DNA of 64,000 nucleotides from Dentipellis sp. KUC8613. Lineage: Eukaryota > Basidiomycota > Agaricomycetes > Russulales > Hericiaceae. A model generated the notes under the pieces. The model saw nothing but the letters and a program-made list of their open reading frames with translations. It had not been told where the DNA came from and did no database searches. Within the stretch, counting starts at the first letter, position 1. Each line of letters begins with the position of its first letter. Below are positions 48,916-59,760 of this stretch, piece after piece. Made by a program: the position numbers and the translations under genes. The stretch is from assembly GCA_002286715.1 (NCBI GenBank), contig NSJX01000011.1:628106-692105 (forward strand), given 5' to 3'.

Positions 48916-50087
48916 ATGTCCTCTGACGGCCCCGGATCCCCCATGTCGCCGCCCCCGCCGTCGCCCCCGCCCGCCGCAGACGCCGCAGCTGAGTCCTCTG
49001 AGGCAGAGGCCCCCAAGCCGCGCTCGAAGCGCGCCGCCGCGAAGCCCAAGGCAGAGTCGAAGACAAAGGCGAAGGCGCCCGTCGAGAAAGAGAAGAAGAA
49101 GAAGAAAGCCGCGACAAAGACTGCTGAGAAGAAGGCTGCGGCGCCGAAGAAGGCCGCTGCGGGAAAGAAGAGTAGCAAGAAGGATGAGAAGGTCGCAGCG
49201 GACGGCAGGCCTTCGTGGAAGGATATCGTCAAGGTATGTTGGCATCGTCAGTCTCTTCTGCGGGCACGTATGTTGACGTGGGACGATGTGTGTAGGAATG
49301 CATCGCTGAGCACCGCGAGGAGGCGCGCTCGGGCGTCTCGCGCAGCACGATCAAGAAGGTGCGTGGCATCTCGTTCTTTGACTGACGTGTGGCATGGGCA
49401 CTGATACGTAGTGTTGCAGTTCTGCGAGGACAAGTACGCCCTCGACATGAACTCGGCCACGAACACGTTCCAGCTGAACCGTGCCATTACACACGGCGCC
49501 GAGCATGGTATGTTCTCGCTGCCCAAGGGGCCGTCGGGCAAGGTCAAGCTTGCGCCGAAGCACCCCAAGGTTGCTGCTGACGCCAAAGAGGTTTGTGTTC
49601 GGGCTTATTTAAGACCTTTCAAAGAGCGCTAATATCACTTCGGTTTGCAGAATGAGAAGCCTGCTGCCTCGAAGAAGGACGAATCTGCGAAGAAGGCGGC
49701 TAAGCCTGCTGCAAAGAAAGCTGCAGTGGAGAAGCCGAAGGAGAAAGCCACCAAGGCAAAGGCAAAGCCTGCTGCTGCTGCGTCTGAGAAGAAAACGGTC
49801 AAAGCTAAGGCAGCGAAGGAGGCCGCGCCGAAGAAGGCTGCAGCTGCGTCGACGAAGAAGGCGGCTGTTGCTAAGAAGGGTGCCGAGAAGACGAAGAAGA
49901 CGAGCAGCGCGAAGAGCGCGGACAAGAAGGTACGGCTTGCCTATCTGCTTCAGTCAGATGTTTTGCTAATCTTAGGTTATGTATAAAGGTTGCAGCGAAG
50001 GCAGCTGCGACAAAGGCGGCGAAGACGAAGGCTACAAAGGCCGCGCCCGCGAAAACGACATCGCGGTCGCGGAAGGCAGCTGCCTGA
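48916..50087 (+). CDS. linker histone H1, second copy
   Basis: Second H1 gene, on the opposite strand from copy 1. The N-tail is Pro-rich then Lys/Ala/Glu-rich. The globular domain is DGRPSWKDIVK, ECIAEHREEARSGVSRSTIKK, FCEDKYALDMNSATNTFQL, NRAITHGAEHGMFSLPKG, PSGKVKLAPKHPK. The C-tail repeats KKAAKPAAKK- and KAKAAKEAAPKK-type units and ends SRSRKAAA. Introns after DIVK, TIKK and AKE match copy 1; copy 1 has one more intron inside LPKG-PAGK. The last intron joins SADKK to VAAKAAATKAAK. About 290 residues. The globular domains of the two copies agree at most structural positions but are clearly divergent, so the duplication is not recent. Confidence 0.92.
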
Positions 50088-50465
50088 GACCGCGACGTGC
50101 TCGCCGCGTCTCCTTGGTTGTCATTTCTCCCCCCTCTGTTCGCATCGACATCTTCCGCCTCTATCTCTGGTCGTCTCGCATCGTCTGTTGCCCTAGCTCG
50201 TGGTTATGTTATAGGATTATTATTCCTCTCCCCTGTCGTCTATAGTGCCCCTCCCTCCTTCCTCCATGTCTCGTCGTATCGTCCGGGCTTCTTGCACATA
50301 CCCAATGTTTTTGTGACATGTGTATCCGACTACTATCTGTGAATACTATAGGCCTACATGAATGCGTATGCTGCTGTTTAGAATCCTGGTACACTGCATT
50401 TGTGGTCGAAGTACGTGTGTATGTGTGTAATGGTATACAATTGTAAGACGAGATCTCATTACATG
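50088..50465. other. convergent 3' region
   Basis: These 378 bases lie between the stop codons of H1 copy 2 (plus) and the mitochondrial carrier (minus). They are T- and C-rich on the plus strand and probably contain 3' untranslated regions. No gene is seen. Confidence 0.45.
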
Positions 50466-52047
50466 CTACATGGGCGCAATCCCAAATATCACCCGCAACC
50501 TCTCGAACGCAACAAAGCTGAGCACCGTGTGCGCCCCGAGCTGCCACCACGTGCCCTTATCAGTGCATGTCCTCGCAAATGATCAGTGAAGGTCCGGGAC
50601 TCACCCGCGCCCAGCACATCCCAAAGCCCTTATAGAAGGAGCCCACGCCCTCCTCGAGCACCATCCTCCTCACGCAGTCCACCACGCCCTTGTACACGCC
50701 GTCCTTGTCGTTCATCACGCGCACCTTTACCACATCTGCACGCCAAATCAGCCTCGCGTGCGCCCCTTGCCCAGTCACAACAAGAACTCAGAGAACTCAC
50801 CAACAGGATTCGACACAACCGAGCACACGAAGCCCGCGACCATGCTCGCGGCGACGTGTACGCCGAGGCCCTCGCGCATCGCGCCGCGGCGCTTCAGCGC
50901 CTGCTTCGTCGCGTCGTATGAGCAGATCTGCGACACGGAGAGCACGACCCCGCGCGCGGTCGTTGCGTCCACGCCACGGTACAGCGCGCGCACGCCGCCG
51001 GCCGCCCAGATGGACGCGAAGGCGTGCCGCGTGTTGCGGTACGGGCTGCCGGTGGGGTAGAAGGCTTGCATGCGCACTAGGTCGGGTGGGGCGGCGCGTC
51101 AGTGCTCAAGCGAAACGTGCCGCCGACTGGCAAGAGAGAGCGGAACGCACCTTTGACGAGGTCGGTGGGATTCGCGATCGCACTGTGCGTACAGCTCGTG
51201 GGACTAGGTCCTTCAGGTAGACAGACAGGACTCACGAGCCGATCGTCGACGCGACCGTCGCAGCGAGCACCTTCAGCGCGAGCCCATCGCTGCTAATCGA
51301 GCCCGCACCGAGCGCATATATCCTGTCGACGTCCGTGCATCAGCTCGCCACGCGAACCCCAAGCAGATGTAGAGCACACGCACGCGTCCTTGAAGAACTC
51401 ATACGTGCCCATGCGGATGCCGGAGTACGAGACCTCGCGCAGCATGCTCGCGGTGAAGCCGTTCATGAGGCTGCGCACGCCCTCCGTGCGCGCCATCTGC
51501 GCGCCGACGGCCCAGAAGGTGTGGGCGCGCGCGCCGGGGGATGGGGCTGGTTGGATGGGTCAGTACTGGTGTCGTGCTTGTGCCGCTGTATAGAGACGGA
51601 ACGCGGAATGCAGAATACCACGTACCTTGCGTCTTGAGCTGCTGTCGGACCTAGTGGGTAGTAGAGACCGCGAGGTCCGGGTAGTCGTGACGGCAGAACA
51701 GATGCGTACGCGCGTCAAGGGCTTACTTTGATTCTGCATCAAAGCCGGTATTCAGTATCGCTCAACGCTCGCTGCGAGCGTATGACATGAGAGCCGAAAC
51801 TGAGAGAGTACTGACATGTCCAACGGGTTCGTGACCGCCGATGCGAACATGTCTTCATAACATGGCATAGAAGAGTGCAGATGAGCCCCAGGCTTGTGGT
51901 GTGGACATCTGCTGCGAACGACGACTCACTGCCGAGCGCTGCAGATATAAACTTGAGCCCGTTCTGAGCTGGTTCCGGTCTGGGTGCTTGCGCGATCTCA
52001 TCGAGCGAGACCACGGCCGTGCTTGAAGACTTGCTGGGTGTGCTCAT
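50466..52047 (-). CDS. mitochondrial carrier protein (SLC25), UCP/dicarboxylate-like
   Basis: Inner-membrane metabolite carrier with three repeats of about 100 residues. Repeat signatures PxD/ExxKxR are seen as SAVTNPLD in the first repeat, then NPTDLVKVRMQAFYP in the second, and NPVDVVKVRVMND in the third. Between them are the even-helix motifs SLMNGFTASMLREVSYSG, IRMGTYEFFKD, VRALYRGVDATTARGVV, and GSFYKGFGMCWARLGAHTV; the last helix ends VIFGIAPM. The second half of repeat 1 with SYSGIRMGTYEF is most like uncoupling-protein, dicarboxylate or oxoglutarate carriers, but the transported substrate cannot be fixed. About 330 residues, six or seven exons. The N-terminus (MSTPSKSSSTAVV) precedes GLKFISAALGS, the start of the first helix. 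The introns in the first repeat are not resolved exactly. Confidence 0.88.
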
Positions 52048-55000
52048 GGTGCTGAATGATCGTCTAGTGCCCAGACGTTTAGAGGTCGGGGAGGGTCAGA
52101 GATGGAGGAGACACGCAAGTGGAACTGGGAATGACAACGGCATGTTCGTATACGTGCGAGCCCGATTCTGGAGATGGCACGGGTCGCGTGGGCTCGTTTA
52201 GCGTTGGGCGAGGGCGCACAAGGTCATGCGCTCCCGCGTCGGGCGCCCGGTGTCTCGGCGGCGGTCACTCGGCCGTTCTTCAAAGCCGGCGGCGTCCTGA
52301 CGTGCGGAATTCCATGAATCTCGTATATATGTTCGGGCTTTTTGATACATTCTACCGATGCAGGAGCTTTCGTGTAGAGTTGTCGAATTACGACTCGTAT
52401 CGACCACGCGCAGATATAACTGTCAGGTACGGATACAGCCGCACTGGCATTCTCGGTACGTGCCAGCGTCATCTGATTCACATCTAGTAAGCTCGATATG
52501 ATTATTTGTTGTACTGCTACGTAGTGTATCGCGTGTAGGGTGTAGGACCCTGTCATCGAGACAAACTGCTGCAGGTGCATCAGCTGAGAGGTGCTTGGAG
52601 GACTGGTCTTACGCGCTTCGGGAAACCTCGACAATCCAGCCGAAGTGAGTCCAGAAATTCACAGTAAAGCATGGGGAGAGCCATGATTATCGGACAAGTA
52701 TTCGAGAATTCGAAGCAGAAGCACAAAGGTGCTGTTTGAATTTACTTTCATTCACCCGGCGATATCATGCGCGTGCTACGCGTACCACTCCTTTATTCCT
52801 CGCTGGAATTCCATCTTCCGACTGTTCAAACCACTGTTCATTCTATCGTCCCATTTGCATGCTTTGAGCTGTCCAGTGTTCCATCATTTTTTTTCAGCTC
52901 GTGTCTGCCGCTTATTTTTCTTTTACTAGATGCAAGTCACGGTACGGCCATCGTTAATCACTGTCTGCTACGAGGGCAGTTCACCGCCGACGCACACGAT
53001 TATAATCGGTGGGGCGAACTTGCATCTTCTACGCATGGTAACTCGGATGATGTACATTCCAGAAAGCCCACGCATTGGATTTTACATACACGTTGCAGTG
53101 TTTGAAATGATCCAAAAGAAAGGACCGATTGTAAGAGATACGTAGATGCCGGTGGCCAACCAAGCAGACTCGGACTCGGAGACCCTGACAAAGAGATAAC
53201 AAAAATGCCATGCATTCATCCACCCGGGTGCCACCGCAAGGCATAAGCAGAATACATATGGATTTGTCCATTATAGACGCCAACAGGCCAACACGCGTCC
53301 CCCACGAGGCAGCCTCGGAACAAATCTCGACAGGAGCTCAGACCATCAGAAAACAACCTCGTAAAGTACCCGGCGAACAAAGCGACAAAGCTGGAGTTGG
53401 TGGTGAGTTGAGTCAGAATGAGCAATCGGCTATTGTCCATCTTGCTAATGCGAGGACCCGGGGGAGCGCGGCGCCACGCGCTTCCCCGCAGTGGTTCCGC
53501 TCGGGGCCCATATAGCAGAAGCTGCCCAAAAAAGGATATGGTGTATCAGGCGCGCAGGGGGGTAATGGAAGGGTCACGGTGCTGTCAGCAGGACCAAGCA
53601 AGGACCAGGGAGGCTTCCGCGTGGTTTCCTGGAGGCGCTAAAGTGGTGAGATTAGCATTGAGCGAGACGGCGATCGTAATAGAGCTGGATTGGTGCGTGT
53701 GTTGTCCCTCGCGGTGAGTATGTGGCGAGCTTATTGCTCGAGGCGTCCGCAACTGTAGTTTTGATACCGCGCGAGGAACCTGGAATTTGGTGAAGGAAGG
53801 ATCCGGGTATGATGGTGTTAGACAATACGACGATGAGGTTCTCGCGATGCGGATCTTGCCATGGAGACAATGGGTTCTGAAGAACATGGCGGCTGAAAGC
53901 AAGAACAGTCCAGCAAGTCGGTCCCATTGTGACAGAGCGTGAGGTCGCGGTCACAGCCTCCTTACCCATGTGTGACAGTGACAGTGACCAGCGCACGCCA
54001 TTGTCATTCGTCGCGTCCGCGTCCGCGTCCGACGCCTAGCCTCTGTCTCCATTCCACCCGCCCCGCGCAGCAATAGCCACGTATCTACAACCCCTGTACA
54101 AGCAGATAAGCATAACGCGAATTCGCATCCGGATATCCGCAGTGCGAGCGTCGACGGATCGAGGCGTACCGATCGTGCCTCGCAACTCGTATTGGCAGGT
54201 TTCATGGTGACGGCATGCGTCGAAATAGCGGCAGGACGGTCGTTGACATGGACAACGAGGGCGTGCGGGTGTGAGGATGTTGGATCGCTTTGAGGTGCGC
54301 CGTGGTCTTGCTATTCTGGTTCTGGCAGGCGTGATGAATCGTAAGCACAGATGACTTGTTCCATTCTCTATCTCGGTCCCCCGTTGGCACTGGGCAGTTG
54401 CTTCCGTCTGTTTCGTCATTCTGGCCCTCGTCCGCTCCGGGCTGCGCAGGACGGTCAGCCTGGTATGCTCGAGCCGGGGAGCTCCGTCCGGCTTGCACTT
54501 GCGCTGCGGCGCGCCGGTGCCGAAAGGTGAGCATCGGTTTGCGGTGCTGCTGGAGGACCCGCTGGGGCTATGGCTGGTGCGCAGTTGACGAAATCGGTGG
54601 TGGAGAGCCTGAGCGCTGGGGCCCTTTGAATCCATTTCGGAAGCAGATCAAGCATCGAGCGCTGATCACTCGTTGCAAGGTCTGGAAGCTTGTGGGGACA
54701 GAGCGGGCTGGAGGTGAGCGTACATGTGTGGGTGCTGGACAACCGTGTCAACGAGAGGAAGACTGGAATAGGAGGGAGATAGGGACCGCGTATGGCCGTT
54801 TGTGCTCGCGGTGCGGCTGGTTCTGACGCAACGTGGCGTCGTCATATCTGGAGTCACGTGGCATGGTAGCATTACGTACGCGGCAAGATCCCCGTGTACG
54901 CGTTGATCTGGAACGGGAGCGGAACCTAGATTTTTTCGTATCAAGGTTCCTCTTCCTTTCTTGGATGGTGCGTAACCATTCGCAAAAGGGTCCTCAACCT

Positions 55001-55439
55001 TGTTTGTCTTCTTGTCTCCGGGATATCCCGGCCGTCTGCTTGGTTGTGCCCCCGAATGCTATGCGTGGCCAGCACGGCGAGCGCACGGCCGACGATGGAG
55101 GACTGTGCGCGTTGAGATCACGGACGCGCAGATGGAGAGAAGTCGCTGGTTCGGGGATGTTCTTTATGGGCTAGATCAAGAAGAGATTGCCGTGGGGAGC
55201 GCGAGAAGCACGCTATTTTTTGTTCAAGGTTGGTTTTGTGTGTGCGTTCACTGGGCTTCTGACCACGTGGGTGGGTGGGTGGGTGTTGGACAATGGCGGG
55301 GAGTGAGGAGGACAATTGGGGAGCGGGTGAGACGATAGGGCTCGAGGGGATGTGTCATGGGTGTGACGCGGAGGGGCGCGGGAAATGAAAGGACGCGCCG
55401 TCTCCGAGGTCCAGGTGAATTTGCAAAGAAGCGCGTGTT
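52048..55439. other. 3.4-kb stretch with no convincing gene
   Basis: Between the carrier start (minus) and the next plus-strand gene I find only open frames under 200 codons with no domains. The longest (54036-54635, minus) is rich in Arg, Ser and Thr and looks like the complement of purine-rich DNA. A plus frame at 52930-53145 (71 codons) has no recognisable pattern. No terminal repeats were noticed by eye. The interval could hold a noncoding transcript or a rapidly evolving gene that I cannot see. Confidence 0.35.
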
Positions 55440-55610
55440 CCTAACTTCGCACCTGCTTTCTACCCATCCTTCCTCCCTCCCTCTCCCGTCCCCCTTTCTC
55501 CTCCTCCCTCCATCATCCTACCTCCTCCCCTCCCCCCATATATTCAATCTCCATTTCCTTCGCTGGACGACAACTCCCTTTCTCTCTCTCCTATTAATGC
55601 CCAATACCTT
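55440..55610 (+). promoter_or_regulatory. pyrimidine-rich core promoter of the Gds1-APSES gene
   Basis: A long CT-rich run (about 55455-55535) with repeated CCTCC and CTCCC units is followed by CATATATTC near 55540 and further CT-rich DNA up to the ATG at 55611. CT-rich tracts just before transcription starts are common in filamentous fungi. No specific factor can be named. Confidence 0.45.
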
Positions 55611-58600
55611 ATGGACTCCCCTGCTAACTCTCTCGCCAACGTCCCCGGCCGCCCCCACCTCTCCGCCACTCCCGCTCAACACCAGTATGGCACCAGAATT
55701 CGCCAAAATTCTGTCATGAAGCCCTCCGCTCGTCTTCGTCAGTCCTCGGACACTGCCCTCACCCCCCGCAGAATAAGGCCCGCTCTCGCCACGCCCAGGT
55801 CCAAGCCGAACCCGTCCGACGCTCAGTCACCCCCCATGCCTGAATTTCCGCCTCCGAATGTTACGCTCCATAACGATGATGTCAACAACAAGACGTTCCT
55901 CGCCATCGGGCGCGCGTTGACTTCCGTGGTGCGTATGCCACCCCTTTACTTTCTAGCTGCCCGCTGACGCTACACCCTTTGGCACTCCCTTTTCTAGAAC
56001 AACTGCGCCATGACCATCAAGGATCTCGCAGAGATGTGCATGAAGTACGGCTTGGTTGCCCAGAAGTGCGTCTCCCAACCCCTAACCCTATCTAGAGGCT
56101 AGACTGGCTCACATAACCATTCCCCCAGTGTTTCCGCCGCGAGCCAGTCCATCACGACCTATATCCGCACTCACCACCATCGTTGTGATGTCCAGCAGGA
56201 CTACCCTCTTCTCGCTCGCCACACCCTCTCCGGCACTCCTTCCGATGATGACCTCGTACCGGCCCTCTACTCCCGCACCGGCGGTGCTCACTGCGCCTTG
56301 CCCCCCGGAGACAATAGAGTCACTAATTTTAGACGCGGAACCACCGTCTGGTATCTCAGCAAGGCTGCAGGCGCCCCATGCCCCTTCGCGCGCGTCGGTA
56401 TTCGCCTCTGCGAGTACACCGAGGATGGCAAGATTGGTGCCGTGTCTTCGAAGGACCCGAAGGAACGGAAGCGGGAACGGGATAGGGCGAGGCGGGCCGG
56501 ACAGTGTGGACAGAAGAGGAAGAGGTTGTCGAGGGCATGCGCGGATGGGTCCAAGGACGGGTCCGAGTCTGCGACGGATGAGGAGGCCAGGCCGCCAAAG
56601 GTGAAGCTGACGCTCCGTCTCAAGGCCTCCCCGGACAGGCCATCGCCGACCCCGTCTTCATCTGTGCCTCCGTCGTCTTCGAATCCGGATTCGAGAGAGA
56701 TTATCGATCTCTCGAAAGACTCCGAGGACGACGAGGATCCGATGTCCGTCGACTCGTCGTCCGAAGAGGAGGACGAAGAGGACTCTACCCCGCCCTCTCG
56801 CTCGCTCTCAGCTGTACCAGACTTCGACATGCCGACATCCACGCTAAACTTCCGGCGATCGCCCTCTGTGCCGTCATCTGAAGCATCTCCTCCACCTGAC
56901 TCTGACGACGAAGAGGGCTTCTACAACACGTCGCGGCAGTTCAGGTCCAATTCATCCGACCCAGCTCCCTGGGAAGATGAGGAAGACTTTGACTGGGACA
57001 ACGACGACGATGCAGATGACGAGGATGAGGATCCCGGCGCGTCCCCGTTGCAAGATGTCACCTTCCGTAATCCCTTCCAGGACAACGTGTTCGTCAAACG
57101 CGAGTCATGTGACGACCTCCGAGGCATGCTTGATGCCTGGGAGCACCTCGACAATGGCATCTCCAACATGAAGGTCATGGAAGTCGTCAATCAGGCTGTT
57201 GCGGATGGCTCGTCCTCCAAGGTCAAGGTCGAGGAGCCGGACTGGGACTTTGATCCGTTCGGGGCACCCAGCCCCGCAGCGTTTGATCTCCTTGCAGAAG
57301 ACGAGCCGTCCATCGTCAAGGAGGAGGATGTCGATTTTGAGCCGTCGCTGATCACAGGCACGAGCCTGCATGATGGGTTAGGCGAGGACGAACTCGTGTG
57401 CGGCTCACCCCTCACACCACTCTCAGCTTTCTCACCCACGTCGGAGCTCGGAGAGATGCGATGGGCGAATCTGCGTCGACCGAGCGAGTTGTTGTGGAAG
57501 GATGCGGAACTGCTGGGACCCGATAGTATTCTTCCTCACGAGATTGAAGAGGGCGACTGGGAAGCGAAGCGACACACGACTCAGACATCTGCACCTTCAC
57601 GAGCTCAGTCCGAGTCGCTTTCTGAAATGTCACCTCTTCCCGAGTCGCCGTCTGCGGAATCAGACGATACTCAGGAGGACGGCGGTCCTTCGACACCGCC
57701 GCCGTCGCTGCCAGTCCAAGACCCACAATGGAAATCGCCCGATTTGGTATCAGAGGATGCTATTCTAGGTACAATGCAGCCCGTGGCGCATTCCGAGGGA
57801 GCTCCGTCTGAGGTCGATGGGAAACCGCCGAAGGTCGTCGTGGTTCACACCTGCCAGCCGTGCACGCCTGCCATCAGTGCAACGCAGGTCGAGGGTACGT
57901 TTGTTTTGTTTCAATCGCCATACCCTTTGTAGCTGACTCAATCTTCCATTGGACACGCATCAGGCATTTCGGTGTATCAGATGACAGTCGGGACTTGCCG
58001 TCTCCTCCGTCGCATCGACACGGACTTCGTCAACCTCGCACCCATCATCCATCATTTCCAGCTGGACATTCCCACCGAGTCCATGTCATCAATCCCCAAC
58101 GCCACCAGCATCACGCATGGGACTCCCATCGTATGCGGCACATGGGTGCCGTTGAAGGAGGCCCAGGCTTTCGCGCTGGCTCACAGGCAGTCCTGCACCC
58201 CCGAGGGCGTACTCGATGTCTTCCTTTCGGACTTGCTCTTTGAACGTTTCCCACCCGCGCTCCAAGAATTCCACCGCTCCAACGCACGGTCACGGCTCTT
58301 GAACCAATTTGGCCCACATTTCCAGTCAACCTCTGATGCCCGTCGCCTATCGCAGAGGAGGGGCGTGCCTCTGGGCGAGCCCACCATGCCGTGGGAGCGC
58401 GGAATGATGTCGCATGCGGACGTTGAGGACCATCTCCTCGCGGTGCATCCTTCTCTCGCCCTCGCCGAAGTCACCTTGCCAAGGCGGCAGGAATCGGAGG
58501 ACGTCGTGGTGGAGACACCACTCAGCCCCACCGAGGAGGAGATGTTCCAGACACTGTGCGTCGCATCCGACTGGGATGCGTCTGCGCAGGAGGGGCAGTC

Positions 58601-58847
58601 AGTTGCGCCGATCGGCAACACAGCCACCGCCACGACGGCAGACATCGAGGCCTCGGATCCACGTAATGATATGGACGCCGAGGTCGAGATGGAGGTGCAG
58701 GTGGTTCAGGAACCGTTGTCCATTATCCGCAGGAGGTCCTGCTCACGCGATCGCCCGCTGCGTCGCTCGAAGAGGGTTGCGAATGCGCTGGCGACTCGCC
58801 CGCGGACGCGCTCCAGTAGACGGGGCTCGAGAAGCTCCCTATCCTAA
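55611..58847 (+). CDS. Gds1 winged-helix plus APSES-type transcription regulator
   Basis: Four main exons encode about 1,010 residues. The N-terminal block, residues about 90-190, reads VNNKTFLAIGRALTSV, then NNCAMTIKDLAEMCMKYG, SITTYIRTHHHRCDVQQ, LARHTLSGTPSDDDLVPALY and resembles the Gds1 winged-helix region. A long acidic, Ser-rich disordered middle follows, with EIIDLSKDSEDDEDP near residue 320, a textbook SUMO-interacting motif with acidic flank. The C-terminal part, from about residue 715, has the APSES/KilA-N pattern: VYQMTVGTCRLLRRIDTDFV, NLAPIIHHFQLDI, THGTPIVCGTWVPLKEAQAF, FLSDLLFERF. APSES domains bind DNA in fungal cell-cycle and development regulators, where they are usually N-terminal with ankyrin repeats; no ankyrin repeats are present here. 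The last 90 residues are basic (RRRSCSRDRPLRRSKR), likely a nuclear signal. Domain names rest on pattern recognition. Confidence 0.8.
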
Positions 58848-59760
58848 ATTCGCCGGCTTCAAACACCGTTGCATTACATTCGCAAGATACGACCACCAGT
58901 TTATTCAGCCCGAGCGTTCGATCAGCGCACTCGCAGTAATTATTGTCTTTCTCTCTTTCTTTCGTCGTCTATCGTCGGCCATGAGCCTAGAATTGTATCA
59001 GTTAACCTTTGCTTTCCGTCTGTCTAGCTACGTCGAAATCGATCACCATCCGCTCGCTTACTTAGCTTTGCCATACGCTGCCGCAGGGCCCGCACCTGTG
59101 ATTGACACACCGATATCTTACCACACGCCTCGGCATTGCCTCCGCCGACGACGATGCATACCCATCGCTGGCGGCCCCCTCTTTGTCTTCTGGGCCGCCG
59201 GGAGGCGTTGACTGTGCTTCATTCGTGCTATATTTTTATTTGTTGCTGCGGCAGGTAGTAGTGGAGTCGGGTGTATGGGAGAAGATAAATTGGAAATGAT
59301 ATGGTAGTTGGATGAACAAGGGCTTCCATAACGGAATAGGGGGGGAGCGTGCGGACGGAGAAAGCGCCGAAAGACGAAGAGCGGAGTTTGGAACGTCGGA
59401 TAATGCTGAGAGGACGCCTCGTCGCCTTTGCTCCCGACCCCCATTTCAACTCTACTTAGTACTATTTACTGGACATCGTCCCTACTATAGTAGCCCTGGG
59501 CAGCTCTTGTTTATCTTCAGCCCGCAAAATTTCGTTTCACTAGTCAAAATCCCCGCCTTTCAGGCTCAACCTTACGACCCGCAAGCTCGTCCAGCACATA
59601 GTAACCCCCCGTCTACTACCCCGCCTGCAGCCCCCGACCTGCTCCCCACCGTCCTCGCCGTACTCCTCAGCCTACGCGTCGATCTGATCCCGGGCCGGAT
59701 TCGCTCTGCAAGCACCGCACCTTCAGTAATAACTAATCAGTATTCGTCCCCAAGGTTATA
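58848..59760. other. intergenic between Gds1-APSES and Pumilio genes
   Basis: These 913 bases separate two plus-strand genes and should contain the first gene's 3' end and the second gene's promoter. The part near 59520-59640 is C-rich. Short open frames show no pattern. I see nothing else in it. Confidence 0.4.

Noticed and set aside
54036..54635. A 199-codon minus-strand open frame
   Set aside because: It shows no domain, no splice-extended homologous pattern, and a composition typical of antisense purine-rich DNA.
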